This document shows, piece after piece, positions 28,157 to 41,940 of a DNA stretch of 64,000 nt. Every line of letters begins with the position of its first letter. Within the stretch, counting starts at the first letter, position 1. The position numbers and the translations under genes were made by a program. The notes beneath the pieces are model-generated. The model ran no database searches and had not been told where the DNA came from. It saw nothing but the letters and a program-made list of their open reading frames with translations. Source of the DNA: Struthio camelus (taxonomy: Eukaryota > Chordata > Aves > Struthioniformes > Struthionidae). The stretch is taken from contig NC_090952.1 in assembly GCF_040807025.1 (NCBI RefSeq), positions 25,975,068-26,039,067 on the forward strand, read 5' to 3'.

Positions 28157-28430
28157 GTGGAGCCACAGTGGAGGAGCGTTGTGCCAGGGGACCTTTCTGG
28201 AGACCGTGGACAGTTTCTGAAGTGTCCTTATGCTCCCCGCTTTTACACAGGTGCTGCCTCCGACGTTCCCAGGCAGGGCTTGTGTGTTCCCTGCTGGGCA
28301 AAGCAAGAGTCAGAGTGAATGTGAGGTGGCTACGACCCCGCCATTCCCCGCCACTCGGCACAGCTGAGCAAGTAAGAGGAGATAAAGAAGAGGAGATGGC
28401 CAAAGTCAGAGTTGCTGCAAATCCTCTGAC
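28157..28430 (+). pseudogene. Tandem DKC1 remnant (intron 13 segment plus exon 14 fragment)
   Basis: The first part (28157-28290) matches 25117-25250; it then jumps to a worn copy of exon 14 (about 28306-28420 against 25535-25660). The exon 14 part keeps the order of the acidic, Pro-rich and Lys-rich stretches but has lost its reading frame, with an in-frame stop after CTGAGCAAG. About 280 bp of the source intron are missing between the two parts. It is a dead fragment left by a local tandem duplication of DKC1's 3' end. Confidence 0.85.
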
Positions 28431-31400
28431 CACAAGAAATGGGAGCGAGTGCTCACAAAACTGGTCAGGAAGTCTTTTTATTTCTGAATGTTCTTTTTTT
28501 TCCCCGGACTGTTTTAGTGTGTTAGCAAATTAATTCGCTCCTCTTGTGGATAATTTGTTCTCAAGCCTTGAGTCGCTGGAAGAGCTGCAGACTGTAGCCA
28601 CGTGCCTCATCCCTACGTGTTCCACCAACCTTACACCCAGTGCTCTCTTCTGAGCAACATCGCTGGTCTGGTTTGCCTGGGACTGCACTGGTCTCCCCAG
28701 CGCTCCTCTCCGGGGAGCTGCCTTCACTTCCCGTGCTGCAAAGGGCCTTCTTGACAACTGCTGGCCGGGAGGGGGGAGGCGAAGGGGTCTCCGGTACTAT
28801 CTGGCCTCGGTTCAGTTACTTCGAGCATTGATTTATAAGATCATCGTGTATGTGCTGAGGTCCAGTACATGGTCTTTCTAATCTCTTGGTGTGGTATGTG
28901 CATCTTGCTCAGAGCTTCGGAGGACAGATGGAAGCGGATCACGTGAAACTTCCTCCTCTGTTTCTGCTGCTTCTTTTGAATGAATTTCCATTCTAGGTGT
29001 GCTTATAGGTGGAGAGGGTTTTTTTCCTTGTTTGAATCTTTTCATTTTCTAGCAGGTATTTTCATTTTATGGCCTTATGATTGTAGAATTTTGTAACAAA
29101 TATTAAAGTTTGTACAAATACTGCACATATAAATGGAAATGTGTGTAAGCACCAGAGGAACAGCAGAGCAAAGGCTTAAAAGAATCATAGCAAAGGACGC
29201 TCTTCCCAGGACACTGTTCAACAGTAAAATTGAGGCTAAAAGGTCTGTGCTCTGATTTCGAGAACATCACAGGCAGCAATTATAGCCTAAACGTTTAATT
29301 CAGAACAGAGTTGCTCAACTTCGGAAATTGCATTTTGTATGCTACCCCTAAATTGTGCTACTCGCTCATGATGCATCAGGAACGTTTTGGGAAGGTTTTA
29401 ACAAGAGCAGTGTTCATTCATGTGTTGCGTCTGGTGTTTTGTGTTCAAATACTCAAGATGATGCTTCTCTTGCTTTGACTGAAAAAGGTTTTTGGGCTGG
29501 CGCCTGTTGTTTATTAGAAATGTCTTCAAGACAAAAGCTTTGATATGTCAGAACATCTATGGGTAAAGTCACCTTGAAACTGAAAGGCTACAAATGATTG
29601 CAAGGTGAACCATGCTTTCGACAGCATCTTTGGTGATTTTTGTCAATAGAAGCCAGAAAAAATGAACTGGTCATGAACTGGTAATTCAGCTTCTGTATAT
29701 CTGGGTTTTTTTTTCCCGTATTTGGAGCTTGGTTAGCAGCAAGCTGTTGCGTTCTCCTTGCTGACACGTCTGATGGGCTGAATACCGAACGCTTGTGCAA
29801 GCTGTGAACCCCAGGCGCTACAGGCTCTCCAGCGACCAGCCCAAGCTCCTTCTGGAGACTTGGATGAAACGTCTCGGAGGCGCCTGTTCTTTTAGTGCTA
29901 TCGCACAATCAGTCGCTAAACTCGGAAGGAGCCGTCCTTAAAACGCGGACGGGCTGAGCCAGCTCTTCCCCTCTGTGGACCGCTCCCTGCCCCACGTCGT
30001 TAGCTGCCTCTGGAGCGTCCTTCCCTCTGTTGCTGCTTGTTCAAACCAGGTGTTAACAACACGCTCTCTAGGGAAGTCTTGTTTTATATCTGAGCCAATA
30101 TCGTTATTAATCCACTTGGGGAGCATGGCGTCTTCCCTTCCTGGTTTAAATTGAGGGTAAGTTTGGCTGAAAGAAAATTTCGTGGTGTTTTTCCTCACGC
30201 TACTGAGTTAAAATCACCGGGTGAGTTGGTGGGTTTTGTGCTTCCACCTCTGCAGATGACCTTGCTAGTGAAGGAGGACAGACTCACAGGCACACCTGTA
30301 TCTCCCTGTTGCTGTGCGCCAGCTGCTGGAGATGAAGAAACTCCCCTGAAACTGCATAAACTGTCTCTTGAGCTCGATCTTCATAGCCTCCTGCAGCGGT
30401 GTACAAGATACTCGTTACCTGAGCCACAGCCCGGGCCAGGATATTCTCTGTTTTAATATTCAATTCTTTATGTAAATTTTTCTATAACAAACAAGTAATT
30501 TGATGAGCAAACGTGTTCACTTCCTTTGTTTCACAGTAAGCTCCTCGCTCTGTGTTTAAAGCCGTCGAGCTTGGAAAAGCGTAATCCCGAGCGGCAAAGG
30601 GGCTGATTGAAGGCGGAAACAGACTCTCCCTTCCCGAGATGTCCATAATCTGCAGGCAGCAAAGCAAAACTCCGGCCAAGGGCGGATCACCTCGCGCACG
30701 AGCGTTGGAGGCCTCGTGCATCTAGGAATCAGACGCTGCTGGGGTTTCTGAAACCAGAAAGAAGAGATTTTTCTTTTTCTGCTAAAACCAAAGGTACCGC
30801 AGCCAGCCCGAGGCCTCGCTTTTGGTCCCCGTTGCGGTGGCCGGAGCGAGTCAGCCACTGAGCTGGGGGCAGGCGATCGGGACCCGCTCGCGGCTCGGCC
30901 GGCAGCCCGGAGAGCTGACCCGCCGGGCAGCTGCCTTGCCGGCGCTGGCGGGGATCGCGAAGCAAACCCGCAGCGGAGACGGAGCGAGCTGCGCGGCTGG
31001 AGCGGACCTCTCGGTCCCAGCTGCTGCCTGGGGGCTCTTGCCTTGTGTGTTTGTGCTTACTGGGACGGTTTCCAGTGTTTAAGTGAAGGGTGCTAGCCTT
31101 GAGAGCAGGAAAGAAGCAAAACCCCTCGCTTTGGTTGTCGTTGTTGCCTGCAAGGAGACAGGGACGCCTTATGTCTTTAGTCTGGAACCCATTCTTATAT
31201 TTAAGAAAAATAACAAAGAGTTAAATAGCACAAGATTTCTTTTGCCTAGGGAAAGCTTTAGCTGATAGAAGCTTAATTCAGCATTTGATGTGATTTAAAT
31301 TAGTTACGGATGTGACACACTGTAGCCAAAAAAAAAAAAACAACCCTGTGCATCAAGAATACTTTTGATCCTCTCCTTTTCAGTTAAAATTGTATTAAAC

Positions 31401-31600
31401 TGTTATTAAAATATTCATATGTGGTAGCTATCAAAATAAAACAAACCCCCCCCCCAATCTGTCCTGCTCTCTCTCTTTCTAGGGGGCTAATTTCTAGAGA
31501 TCTGATGTCTGTAAGAAGCTTCGATTAACTGTAATCAGAATGGGAATGCTTAAAAAAACTGTCCGTGGGTAATTGTAAGCTGCTGTCACAAATCTTCCTC
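28431..31600. other. Intergenic, no gene recognised
   Basis: AT-richer sequence between the DKC1 remnant and the TRMT2B CpG island. Open frames are short and without family resemblance. There is no identifiable RNA gene, and no repeat that I can name. Confidence 0.5.
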
Positions 31601-32160
31601 TCCTGGGCGCTGCTCAAGCCCGAGGCAGAAGGGGGGGGTCGAGCCTACGCGCGCCTCTGGCTGCTCCGCTTATTGCAGGCGCCCGAAGGGGCAGATGAGA
31701 TCTGGGGTGGACGTGGTGACACCTCCCAGTGATGCCCCCCATCCTTAAGGCGCTCCCACTTTGCGGAAAGGCTGAAATTCCCGCGGTGGCCTGTTCCCCC
31801 CCCCCCCCCCCCCAAGGCCCCGGGTGTTGTGCAGCCGCCGAGCTGCAGTGGAGACCCTTGCACACTGCAGGACTTGGCTTGGGGGGGGGGGAGCAAAAAC
31901 GCCACTAATTTGCGGGACTGCCGAGCCGCGGCGGAGGGGGTGGCACGGGAAGGCGGCGGAGGCGGCCGCCCGCCACGTCTCGCGGGGCGAGAGCTGCAGC
32001 GCCCGGGGCGGCGGGCACCCTTTCCGCGCCAGAAAACAGCCGGGTTGTGACGGCGAGGGCGAGCGGGCCAGGCCTGAGGGCGGCTGAGAAGCCAAGCGTT
32101 TTTAATTGCCCGTTTCTTCCGTGTTTCTCGCGCGGCCCTTCCCGGGCGTCCGGCCGCGCC
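31600..32160 (+). promoter_or_regulatory. TRMT2B CpG-island promoter region
   Basis: GC and CpG content rise sharply from about 31600 to beyond the ATG at 32161, with no TATA box. A C homopolymer of about 17 lies at 31797-31814. Confidence 0.6.
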
Positions 32161-35100
32161 ATGGCTCTGCCCCGCGGGCTGAGGCTGATGCACCGGTGCC
32201 TTCGCCGCCCGGCGAGCCTGGGACGGGGCTGCGGCGCGGAGCGGAGCCGGGTGACGAAGACGAGGGAGAAGAGGGAGGCCGGGGCGGGCTGCCGGCTGGC
32301 AGGCTCCTCCTGGCAGGAGAGGTACGGCCGGCGGGAGGCCAGCCCCAGCTCTGAAATTTGTTTTCCTTCTGTGTGCGCGCTTGCTCTTTTTCCCCTCCGA
32401 GCTCAGTCGCGTCTCAACCCTGTTCCCTCGGCTCCAGCAGCCTGGAGTCAGATCCCCCCCGCCGGGCTCGGCAGGCCCCTCTGGCTCGCTGCCTGGGGGT
32501 GGGGGGGGGGACGCTGCTCCTGGCACTGCCCCTCAAGGGGTCCCGGCAAGACACCCCGGCTCCCCCGGGCGCCCAGGCATCGGCGGGCAACCGGCTGCAA
32601 AAGGCTCGGCCTGTCCCCTGGAGCGCTGATGGTGACGGTGCCCGCGGCCCTCTCGCAGGCAGGGCACCCGCCGAAGGGGAGCTTGCAGCAGAACCGGTTA
32701 CGAGCATCGGGAGCCCCTAGCAGAGCTGTCTCGCCCGCAGCGCAGCCAGCTGGTGCAGCGCACGGACGCTAGGCTGCTCGTACCGGCAGGCGAGCAGTTC
32801 TGGGCACTGGCCCTGTGTTGCGCTTTGCAGGTTGGCGGATGCGGCCACCCCGCTGTGGAGACTTCCCTATGAAGAGCAGCTGCAGGTAAGACGTGTTCAC
32901 CCGGCTTTTTGTGCCTCGTTGCCCCGGCTGTCCCTTCCACCCCCCTCTAGCAGCCTCTGCCGTTGAACCCTGCAGCCTGTTCTGACCCCGTTTCCTGCTG
33001 CTTTAATCCTTCAGTTATTCTGAGGGACAGAAAGTGTGGAGGTCCCCTATGGGTGGCCTCTGCGATGATGAAGAGCCCGGGAACACGTTCTTGCATGGTG
33101 GTCCTGTCCGGTACAGGGCAGCCAGTGAGCTGTGGCTGAGGGGTCTCCGATGGGACAGAGAGGCTCCCTGGGACCCAGAGCTCTGGGGACACGGACCCAG
33201 GTTGTCTCCCTGCTCGGCTCTGAGCGTCGGTGGTGTACAGCGCCATGAGAAAGTCCAGGTTTCTCTAGGGCTACGTCCTACTCGTGCTATTCCCTCCTGC
33301 CTCGTGTGGGCCACGCGAGCTGGGTGACCATCGCCTTCCCGCTGCCTCGTGGTCCTGCAAGAGGGTTTCTGGCTTAGGACTCCTCCGCAGGTGAAGTCTG
33401 AAAGCCAGAGGAAGACTTTGCAGACGCTGGTGTCTCGCCTCGAGGAAGCGGGCATAGATGCGCAGAAACCTGGGGGCCTCTGCTGTCCTCTCCGTCCTAT
33501 GGTCCCCTCAGTGAGTATCTCGCGGGGACGCTGTCCGCTCTGAGGCCCTGACCAGGGGTCACTCAGCTCCTGAAGAGTTTCGTGGTGGGGATTAACTGGT
33601 TGCAGTGACGACTGCCGTCCTTGCTGGTTTCTGCAACTGCCGGAGCATGAAACGGGCCTGCTAATTAGGGGTCCTGGTTTAGTGTCCACGCCGAGCCTCC
33701 AGCAAGCTTTGCTTGAACTCCTCTGGTTTCTGAAAGGCTCCACCTGGGCTGCCCCCAGGTCTCGCTCCCCGATAAACCTTTCACCGTTCTCTCACGGGCA
33801 GCTGTTTCTTCTCCCCAGGATAGGTCTGGGGGGGTCTCAGGCCCAAAATCTCTTTCTGGATTTTGCAAACTCCTGGATGTCTTTCTACGTTACTAATAGA
33901 ACAGCCAGACCGGGTTTTGGCTTTCCGTCGTTACCTTTCTTTAACCCAAGGCTGAACTTTTTCTTCTCTTTTTTCCTTCAGCCCGTCATTAATGGCTACC
34001 GAAACAAATCCTCCTTCTCGGTGAACCGAGGACCGGATGGGAACCCCAAAACCGTGGGGTTGTACGTGGGCACTGGCAGAGGTCAGTGCGGGACAAGGTG
34101 CGGGGTGGCAGCCGGGGGGCTCTGCTGCCACGTGCCTAAGCCTGCGGCGCGCCGAGAGGAACGTCCCGCCGCCCGGCGCGGCGTTCTGCGGGGCGGTTTG
34201 CTTTTGTGCAATGGACACATCAGGTCTCGGGTCCGTCTAAGCTAATCGGTGGTGAGCTAGTTCATGTTGTTGGTGTTCAGGCTTTTCGACTCCGCACCCC
34301 TAGCAAGAGGTGCTGCCTCACTGCTTACGTCCCCACCACGGTTCTCCGGTTCGGAAATCGGCTTGCTCTGCTCCCGCTCCATCGTTCAAAGCGCGGTGCT
34401 GTGCTCCTCTGGAGGCTGGTACCAGGCATTTAAGCAAGCGCCCGAGCACTCGCCTCTCCATGGCAGATAGCAGTAATAGTCAATGGCAGGGGGAATTCTG
34501 GCAGCTCCTGAAGGATATGGGAAATATGCTCTAGAGGACCCTGCTTGAGCAGGGAGGTTGGACCAGACGATCTCCAGAGGTCCCTTCCAACCTCAACCAT
34601 TCTGTGATTCTGTGACCCTGTGATAGGAGTTACCCAGCATCTCATAGGGGTTAGGGGGGGAATTTAGACATTAGGGGGTTTGTGTTTGTGAGATGGTGGT
34701 TTGTTTTGTTTTGTTTTCTTTACAATGGGACAATTCTTGGGGCAGACCTTTCTACAGTTTATCACGGCAGGTGCCACAGAGGCTCACCGTTCCCTGTGGA
34801 AACAACTAAATACCTGCCCTTCTCTCTCCAGCAAGAAATATTGTCTGCGTGAAAGCTGACCACATGGAGAACATACCCACAAAACACAAACTAGTAGCCC
34901 AGGTAAAAAAAAAAAAAAATCTTATCTGTATCTAGCCTGGGGAATAGAGGGAGGCTGCAATAACATGTACTTGGGGGAAAATATGTGCTTATGTGGGGCT
35001 TTCACATGCATTTCCATGTTGGGAACGTTTCCAGTCCTCACCCAAATATTTTTTAAAACTTAACAGTTAGCGTGAGAACCTCTAAACTGTCCTGGAGGAT

Positions 35101-38100
35101 GAAGTTAATCGAGTGACAATTAAATCCTGCAAAAAATGCGTGAAAATCACAAATGGAAATGATCAAAGTGTCTCGCTTTCCAGTGACTAAACTCTGACAG
35201 AGCTTTCGCTCAGTGTGTTTCAATGAAAAGGAAAACGCCGACAATAACGGCAGGGCGGCCGCCGGTCTGAGGCGTGCCGAGTCACGCGAAGGCCAGGGCA
35301 GTAGGTTCGGGCGCCTTCGCGGTCCTCTGAGTGCCACTTCCCTTCCCCGCAGTGCTACGAGGAGTTCCTCCGGCACTCCCCGCTGGAGCCCTGCCTCCTC
35401 TTCCACCACGGCGGACACTGGCGGGAGCTCATCGTACGCACCAACAGCCGAGGCCACACAATGGCTATCGTCACCTTCCACCCCCAGCAGCTCGGCCAGG
35501 TGAGTTTGGGGGGAGCCGGGGCCCCGGCACCAAGGACACTAGCTGCTTGGTCCTGGAGGTCCTGCTGCTGTGTCCTTGCTCCCTGCGTCCTTCTGGGGAG
35601 GATGGAGGAGACTGAGGCTTCTGAGAGGTGCCTGAAGTGAGCACCCTTGAGCAGGAGTCCTAGCAAGCAGCGGGCGCAAGCCTGGCAAGGGCCAGCAGCA
35701 GTTTGGAGAGGATGAACTGGAGCTTTCTGGTTCTGCGTGAAACGGAGATGGAAAAAGAGGCTATTTCTCTCTGTAGTCCATGAAGCCTGACCATGACCAG
35801 AGGCTTCTGGATGGCAGGCAGCCATTTTACATAAAGATGTCAAAGCTGTCCTGAATTAAGCCTAAAGTAGGCTTCACTTCACATGCATAAAAAGCCGCTG
35901 ATGGGCAGTTTTGTATCCATAGACCTATGGACAAATCTAATGTTGAGTGAGATAAGTCAGTGTCAGGGTCCCCCAGCTGACAGGACATCTGGCACATAGG
36001 AAATAATGGCAGGACCTATCTAAGATCTATAAAATCCCAGTCAGAGATGATGCCATGTTCAGCCTTGCACGGGCTCTATGACAGTGCGATTTTCGGCTAG
36101 GCTTTTCGGTGGAGCACTGGGCCTACTGGCTGGGTGTATAACTGGGGAGAGGTGTCTAAGCAGATTACCCAGACACGGTTTTTCCTTTCTTGCTCTTGAC
36201 AGGAGGCACTGGCTGCTCAGAAAGCATTGCTTAGGGAGTTCTTCACTTGTGGACCTGGAGCAGTCTGTGCCTTGACTTCACTTTATTTCCAAGAGAGGTA
36301 AATGTGTTGACCCTTCTGAAACTTGCAGCGCGCTGCGGTACGAAGGAAAGGCCCCAAGGGAAGAATGAAAACAAAGCTGTCTCCTTTTTCTCACCCATCT
36401 CTGATCATGCTCAAGTTCTACCAATCCAGGAGCACTTCAAGAGAATGACAGATGCTTGGATGGCTTTCTTGCCAACGCTACTTTCAGATGGCCACATCTT
36501 TTCTTTATCTTGAAGCACCTGAAATACTTTAATACACTTTGGCTTTACCTCCTGAGAGCTCTGAGCCTAGGAAACTGAAGAAAAACAATCTGAAGGAGCT
36601 TTCCCAAGACAATAAATCAAGCTGACAGCTGAACTGGGAATAGATCCTAGGAACCCTGCCTTATAGTCAGTCATTTTGACCCTGTTGATGAATTTTACAT
36701 TGAGCAAGTCACAGATTCCTTATTGGTAATCCTTTGAACTTGCTGAAATGTTCAGGGGAAATAAAAGTAGGTGTGGGGAGAACCGTTCTCCCCTTCCCAC
36801 AAGCACCCCAAGAGCAAAAATGGAAATAAGATAACCCTTTGCAAGCTCTGCCTTCTAATGGCTTGCTGTGTTTGTTCCTCAAGCACTATGACCCGCTGTT
36901 CCCACGAGCAGTCGCCCTACCAGCTCCTTTATGGAGAACCACACATCTTTGAGGAGCTGCTTGGCCTGAAGTTTCGCATCTCTCCAGATGCTTTTTTCCA
37001 AGTAAACACACGTGGAGCAGAAGTGCTGTACCAGGAGGTGGGGAAGCTGAGCCAGGCTGCTGGAGACACTGTCCTCCTTGATGTCTGCTGTGGCACGGGT
37101 GAGCAGCAGCCGTGGAGCGTGAGCAGTGCGAGCCTGGCTCTGACTAGGCTTGTGCCAAATATATCCCTGCTCTCTAGAACCCCGTTTCTTCAGCTTGGAA
37201 GTCCGCAGTATTTCTGTGTCCCTCGTTTCCAGGCACAATCGGTCTTTCTCTGGCTCGCCAAGTGTCCGAGGTTATTGGTATTGAGATAGTGGAGAAGGCA
37301 ATAGAGGATGCCAGGTGGAACGCAGCACTCAACGGTGAGTTCAGACTCGCCATTGCAGAAAGTTGCAAACTAACTGTTGAAAAAATATGAAGCAACAGTG
37401 AGGGGAGGGCTCCTAACAACTACCTGCCATCAGCGGTACCAAAAAGAGGAGGTACTTCATGTTGCAATTGACCCCCCTCTCTTTGCTTTCATAAGTTGGT
37501 ACAGCGCTCCTTCCCTCACTGTTTCATTGATGTGAAAGACTGGAGCTGGGTGGTCATGTAGGAAACGTGGTTTGGGACAGTGTGGGGAAATACTTGGGTG
37601 AGATGGTCGGTGCTCATGCGGATGGCATCTTGTATAACAAACGCATTTCTCAAAGAACTGTCCTCCAATGATAAGAGACTTGGATATTTGTTTTGCCTAA
37701 GTCAGCCTTTTTTCTCTTTATATCTGGTGATATATATCTGCTGTTCTTGCACCGTGTGTTTGCCACTGTGCTTCACAGGAATTTCAAACTGTGAGTTTCA
37801 CAGCGGGAAGGCAGAGACTGTGTTACCACAACTCCTGTCATCGTGGAAGGACGACCGACCCCTTGTTGCGGTGGTGAACCCATCCCGGGCTGGGCTCCGT
37901 AAGAGAACATGCTATTTATTTTCAATCTTATAAAGAGAGAATTTTGCATGAGTTATGTAAGGCCTGTCATACTGGCTGAAGCCCTTTGCTCACGTAGTGT
38001 CTCGTTCCTCACCCGGCTGCTGGCAGCAGCCAAAAGCAGCTGTTTCAGAAGGAGTAAGAAATCCTGCAGTTGGCAAGCTTGGCCGTGGTGCCGTGTTGGC

Positions 38101-39998
38101 CCACAGAGCTCAGCAGGCTTATGGCGTGCTCTGAGAGAGCCAGTCCTTTCGTAAGGCTGACACAAGGCGTTTGGGCTGCTTTTGATTCTTGCTTTGTGAG
38201 AAGGTGAAAAGTGGGCCTTGCCCATCAGTCTTTTCTGTGGAGTCTGCTGCCTTCTGTGTATCCTGCTTTCTCTTTAAAGCAGACAGCACTAATCTTTTTT
38301 CATCTTGCATAGACTCAGAGAGTATTTGAGGAGCGAAAGAGCCTCGGAGGTCTCTGGTGCAATCCCCCAGCCAATCCAAGGCTGACTTCAGAGTTATATT
38401 AGGTTGCACAGGGCTTCCTGCAGCTGAAGCTTGAATGTCTCCAAGGATGGAAATTCCCCAGCCTCTCTGGGCCCCTGTCCCAATGTTTGATGCCCCTCTT
38501 TCTGAGAATGTTTTCCCTAATGCATCTAATTAGAACTTCCCCTTGATGCAAAGTGTCTCTTGTCGCTCATCCTGTCACTGTGCACCTTCAAGAAGAGTCT
38601 GGCTCCATCTTCTCTATAACCCTCCTATCAGGCCACTGCAGACAGTAAATAGATCCTCTCTTACCTTTCCATCCTCAGGCTGAGCAGCCCCAGCTCTCTC
38701 AGACTCTCCTCGTACGTGCTGTGCGCCAGCCCTCTGAGCATCTTGGTGGCCTCCCCTGCACTTGCTCCAGTGTGTCCTGGGAAGCTCCAAACTGGAGATA
38801 GTGTGCAGATGCGGTCCCACAAGTGTATAGGGAAGGTTTTATGTGCCTCTGTTTCATTTAACAAATTTTCTCTCATCCTTCCTTCTCCTGGAAAGCAGAG
38901 GGAGTTCTCCCTCAGCTCTACCTTGCCAAATTTGGCTGAGGTGTTGGCAGTGCGAGCTGCATCCTTGGCCTCCTGCACCTGAGAAAGGACGTGGCAAAAT
39001 ATGCAACATTCGCTTTTCCCTTTATTTTGGTCAGTTCAGCGCAGTTCTGTGGTACTGGACCTGTAATCTTTCTTTCTGGAGAACATGCTGTCATGGTGTC
39101 TCAGTAGCCAAGCTTGGTGTCTTTCTGTTTTTGCAGATTACAGGGTTGTGCGAGCCATCCGAAACTGTAAGGCCATCCGAAGGCTGCTCTACGTCTCCTG
39201 CAAGCCGGAGGGTGAAGCCATGAGGAACTTTCTTGAGTGAGCACTCCACCATCCCTTCCTTTCCACTGACATTAGTGATAGAGCTTATTGTGCCCTGAGG
39301 ACAAAGACAGAAATATCTGGCTGTTTCTCAGGAAGGTTTTTATTGTGACTGAATGTCACTGGATTAATTCTGCAGGTATGATCCGGGCCTAGCCACTCAG
39401 TGGGATATCAAGTCCCCTAGGTTCACCGCAGGAACATGGGCCCCTGTCCAATGAAGTGAAGTCAGTAGGATTAGTCACCTGCTTAAGGTTAATCAAATAA
39501 TTACATGTTTTTCTGCGGCAAACACATTCGCAGATGATAAAATTGCCGGCAGATATCCTATGAAGCTACCGCCAGACTGAGGATCATTTTCTCTTCGTAT
39601 TAAGTGTCTTTGAGCTGGGATGGCTTGTGTGAAATGAAGCCTGAAACCGACCACCAACCCTTCAGCTTCTCCGTGAGGTTTTTCAGGGCTGGTGGGATTC
39701 AATATGGGTGGTTCCAGACCTTATATCAGTGTCAACTGCAGGCTCTGATGGATGTTCGCCAAACACTAGATACCTCCTTCATGCGTCCTCTGTCCTATTG
39801 CACTACTGCGCAGTGGCAAGGCTTCTGCTCTTGGTCTAAAGGATGCCCTTCAAACATTTTGCTGTCTGTAGATTGTGCTGTCCACCTGACCCCAGGAAGA
39901 AGCTGGAAGGAGAGCCGTTTGCCCCCACCTTGGCTATACCTTTTGACCTGTTTCCACACACCGTTCATTGTGAGCTGGTGCTGCTGTTCACCCGCTGA
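32161..39998 (+). CDS. TRMT2B: Mitochondrial m5U methyltransferase (TRMT2B)
   Basis: TRMT2B makes 5-methyluridine in mitochondrial tRNA (position 54) and 12S rRNA with SAM. Exons: 32161-32321, 32831-32885, 33391-33510, 33982-34081, 34832-34902, 35353-35499, 36203-36297, 36884-37098, 37233-37334, 37779-37898, 39137-39236, 39872-39998; phases agree, 470 residues (human 504). Arg-rich N-terminus (MALPRGLRLMHRCLRR) fits a mitochondrial presequence. Then come VINGYRNKSSFSVNRGPDG, the SAM motif LLDVCCGTGTIGLSLA, VVNPSRAGL in place of the DPPRxG of bacterial TrmA, YVSCKPEG with the likely catalytic Cys, and the end HCELVLLFTR. An in-frame ATG at 32047 would add 38 residues; 32161 is preferred for its Kozak context (GCGCCATGG). 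Introns 34082-34831 and 37899-39136 carry CR1 pieces. Confidence 0.95.
34530..34625 (+). mobile_element. CR1 LINE 3' end
   Basis: The typical avian CR1 tail is present: GATCTCCAGAGGTCCCTTCC followed by CAACCTCAACCATTCTGTG and repeats of ATTCTGTG. It is 5'-truncated in TRMT2B intron 4 and is a strong sign of a bird or reptile genome. Confidence 0.92.
38310..38830 (-). mobile_element. CR1 LINE fragment
   Basis: Minus-strand CR1 sequence in TRMT2B intron 10, with the familiar blocks AGGCTGAGCAGCCCCAGCTC and GAGCATCTTGGTGGCC. Diverged, 5'-truncated, no coding capacity. Confidence 0.85.
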
Positions 39999-40111
39999 TG
40001 AGCCAGGCAGGTACGCAAGCTCTGAGAGCTGGGGAAGCAACCTCCAAGTGTTCTGAAGGCTGGAATGGATGTGCTTATGCTTTTAATTTATTTTCTTGAA
40101 ATGCGTATAGA

Positions 40112-40117
40112 AATAAA
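40112..40117 (+). terminator. Poly(A) signal of TRMT2B
   Basis: AATAAA, overlapping a second copy, 114 bp after the TRMT2B stop. Confidence 0.8.
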
Positions 40118-41940
40118 TAAATCTTTTTGCTTTTACCTTGGGTTGCCTGACTACACTGTTCTGTATGGAAACACCCAGATTTCTGGGGGTGAAAAGATTC
40201 TTGGTATCACTTCAAAATCCCTTCCTCCCCTCCGAATCTCTTCTTTGGCTGCTGGTCAAAGTAGCCTGGAAACCTCTTCAGCCTCCTCCTGATACTGTGA
40301 ATTTTCACCATCTGCATGCAAATATGAAGCATGAAAATCCCCACTGTATTTTCTGATATTGTCATGTCATTAGTTTTCTGCTTGCTTCAAGGCTATTTCA
40401 GGTGTTTTTAAAGTTGATAGTGAACTTCCTATGAAGGAACTTCAGGAACTAGGAATTCTCATGCTTCATGGGGGAAACTCATCAATTTTGGGAAAATATT
40501 TCCTATATAAACTTCAAAAGCAGTATTGATACACTGCCAGTCATATGGATAAGGGGACAATGAGAAAGCTATTTCTATAAACTGAAATGAAGAGGGTGCA
40601 GATTTCAGTGTTTCTTCCTCCATACACCCATCCCCTTTCTTTGCTAATGCTTGTTGATATCTAAATATGAAATGCCCCCTAGAAAGTCAGCAGCAACAAG
40701 CTGTTTTCTTATCGAGTTGCACTGTGATAGCTAATTCAGAAATATGGTCTACTTTGAATCTGTCCTGCCATGCTGGAAACTTTGATGCTACGTGAACTGC
40801 TGTTTTTATTACTAGCTCTCACCAGCTCTTCAAAAGATGAAGCTGCTACAAACTGTAGGTAGGTCCAGGTCAGCAAAGATTTCCCTTTTGTTTTGTGGAC
40901 TCTGTGTTGTCTCAAGGGCTCCTTTTTTGCTGTTGTTTTTTCCGAGTTGTGACACTTACGTTGTATTGAAGTTACCTTTTGGGTTAATCCTGATCATCTA
41001 GGCCAGAGCAGTAGTAGAATACATATCAGGAGTTAGGCCATTGAATTTGACTCGGAAAGAGGAATTCCCTAACTGATTTGGGTGAATAAAGGGTTAACAA
41101 ACCACCTAAGGAAGCAGGGAGAACTGTCTGTCCTGAGGAGCACAGTTCCAAGTGTTTTTCAGACTTGTAAGCGCAGTGCTAAGAAACCGTGATCTTGGAA
41201 CAACCACCACCACCAGTCAGTTCACAGGCTGCAGAGGCTTAAAATGAATGGGGTCAGCACCTGGCACTTGCTACAACAGACAGATGCTAGACCAGACAGG
41301 GAGGTGGTGGGGCAGATTGCTCGCTCATCTCTTTTGCTCTCCCATGAGTATAAGACTTTTGCACATTTTTACAGCCTCTCATCTGGGGTTCATAGCGAGG
41401 GATGCAGTTTTCAACAGTGGTGTTGGTACCATTGTAGCCTGGCTTCTTGCCGCGAGATGCGAATGGATTTCTGCCTAACCCAGCTTTGCTTGTGTCAAAA
41501 GAAAACCTGTTGCAAATTGGAGGGGGAGAGAGGGTGACTAAATCAGAAAGTGAGACAGCATCGGGAAACTGCCCCACTGATCTCTGGAGACTAAACATCT
41601 GGGACAAGCGATGGAGCTTCTCTGCAATTTGGGGGGGAGGGCACCGTGGCCTGAGTGTCCCCTTTTGGACATCAGGTTTCAGGACCGCCACAGGGACAAG
41701 ACATTTCTTTTACTCTTCTGGAGCAAATATATTAAGCAACACATGGTTTACTGTGTATTGAGTATCTGAAAAAACTCCTAGTGTCTGTAACCAGCCTGCG
41801 TACCAGAGCTCTCCGACCGCATTTCCTCGGTAGTAGGTTGCTCCGGTGCCCTCTGCTAAAATGTCCTCGTTTTCCCACTAGTGAGCAACTGTGCTATGCG
41901 TTTGGCTGCCTTCCCACCTCCCTAGAACTGGCTCCGCTTC
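40118..41940. other. Intergenic, no gene recognised
   Basis: Between the TRMT2B poly(A) site and the TMEM35A CpG island. AT-moderate sequence with only short open frames and no named repeat. Confidence 0.55.
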
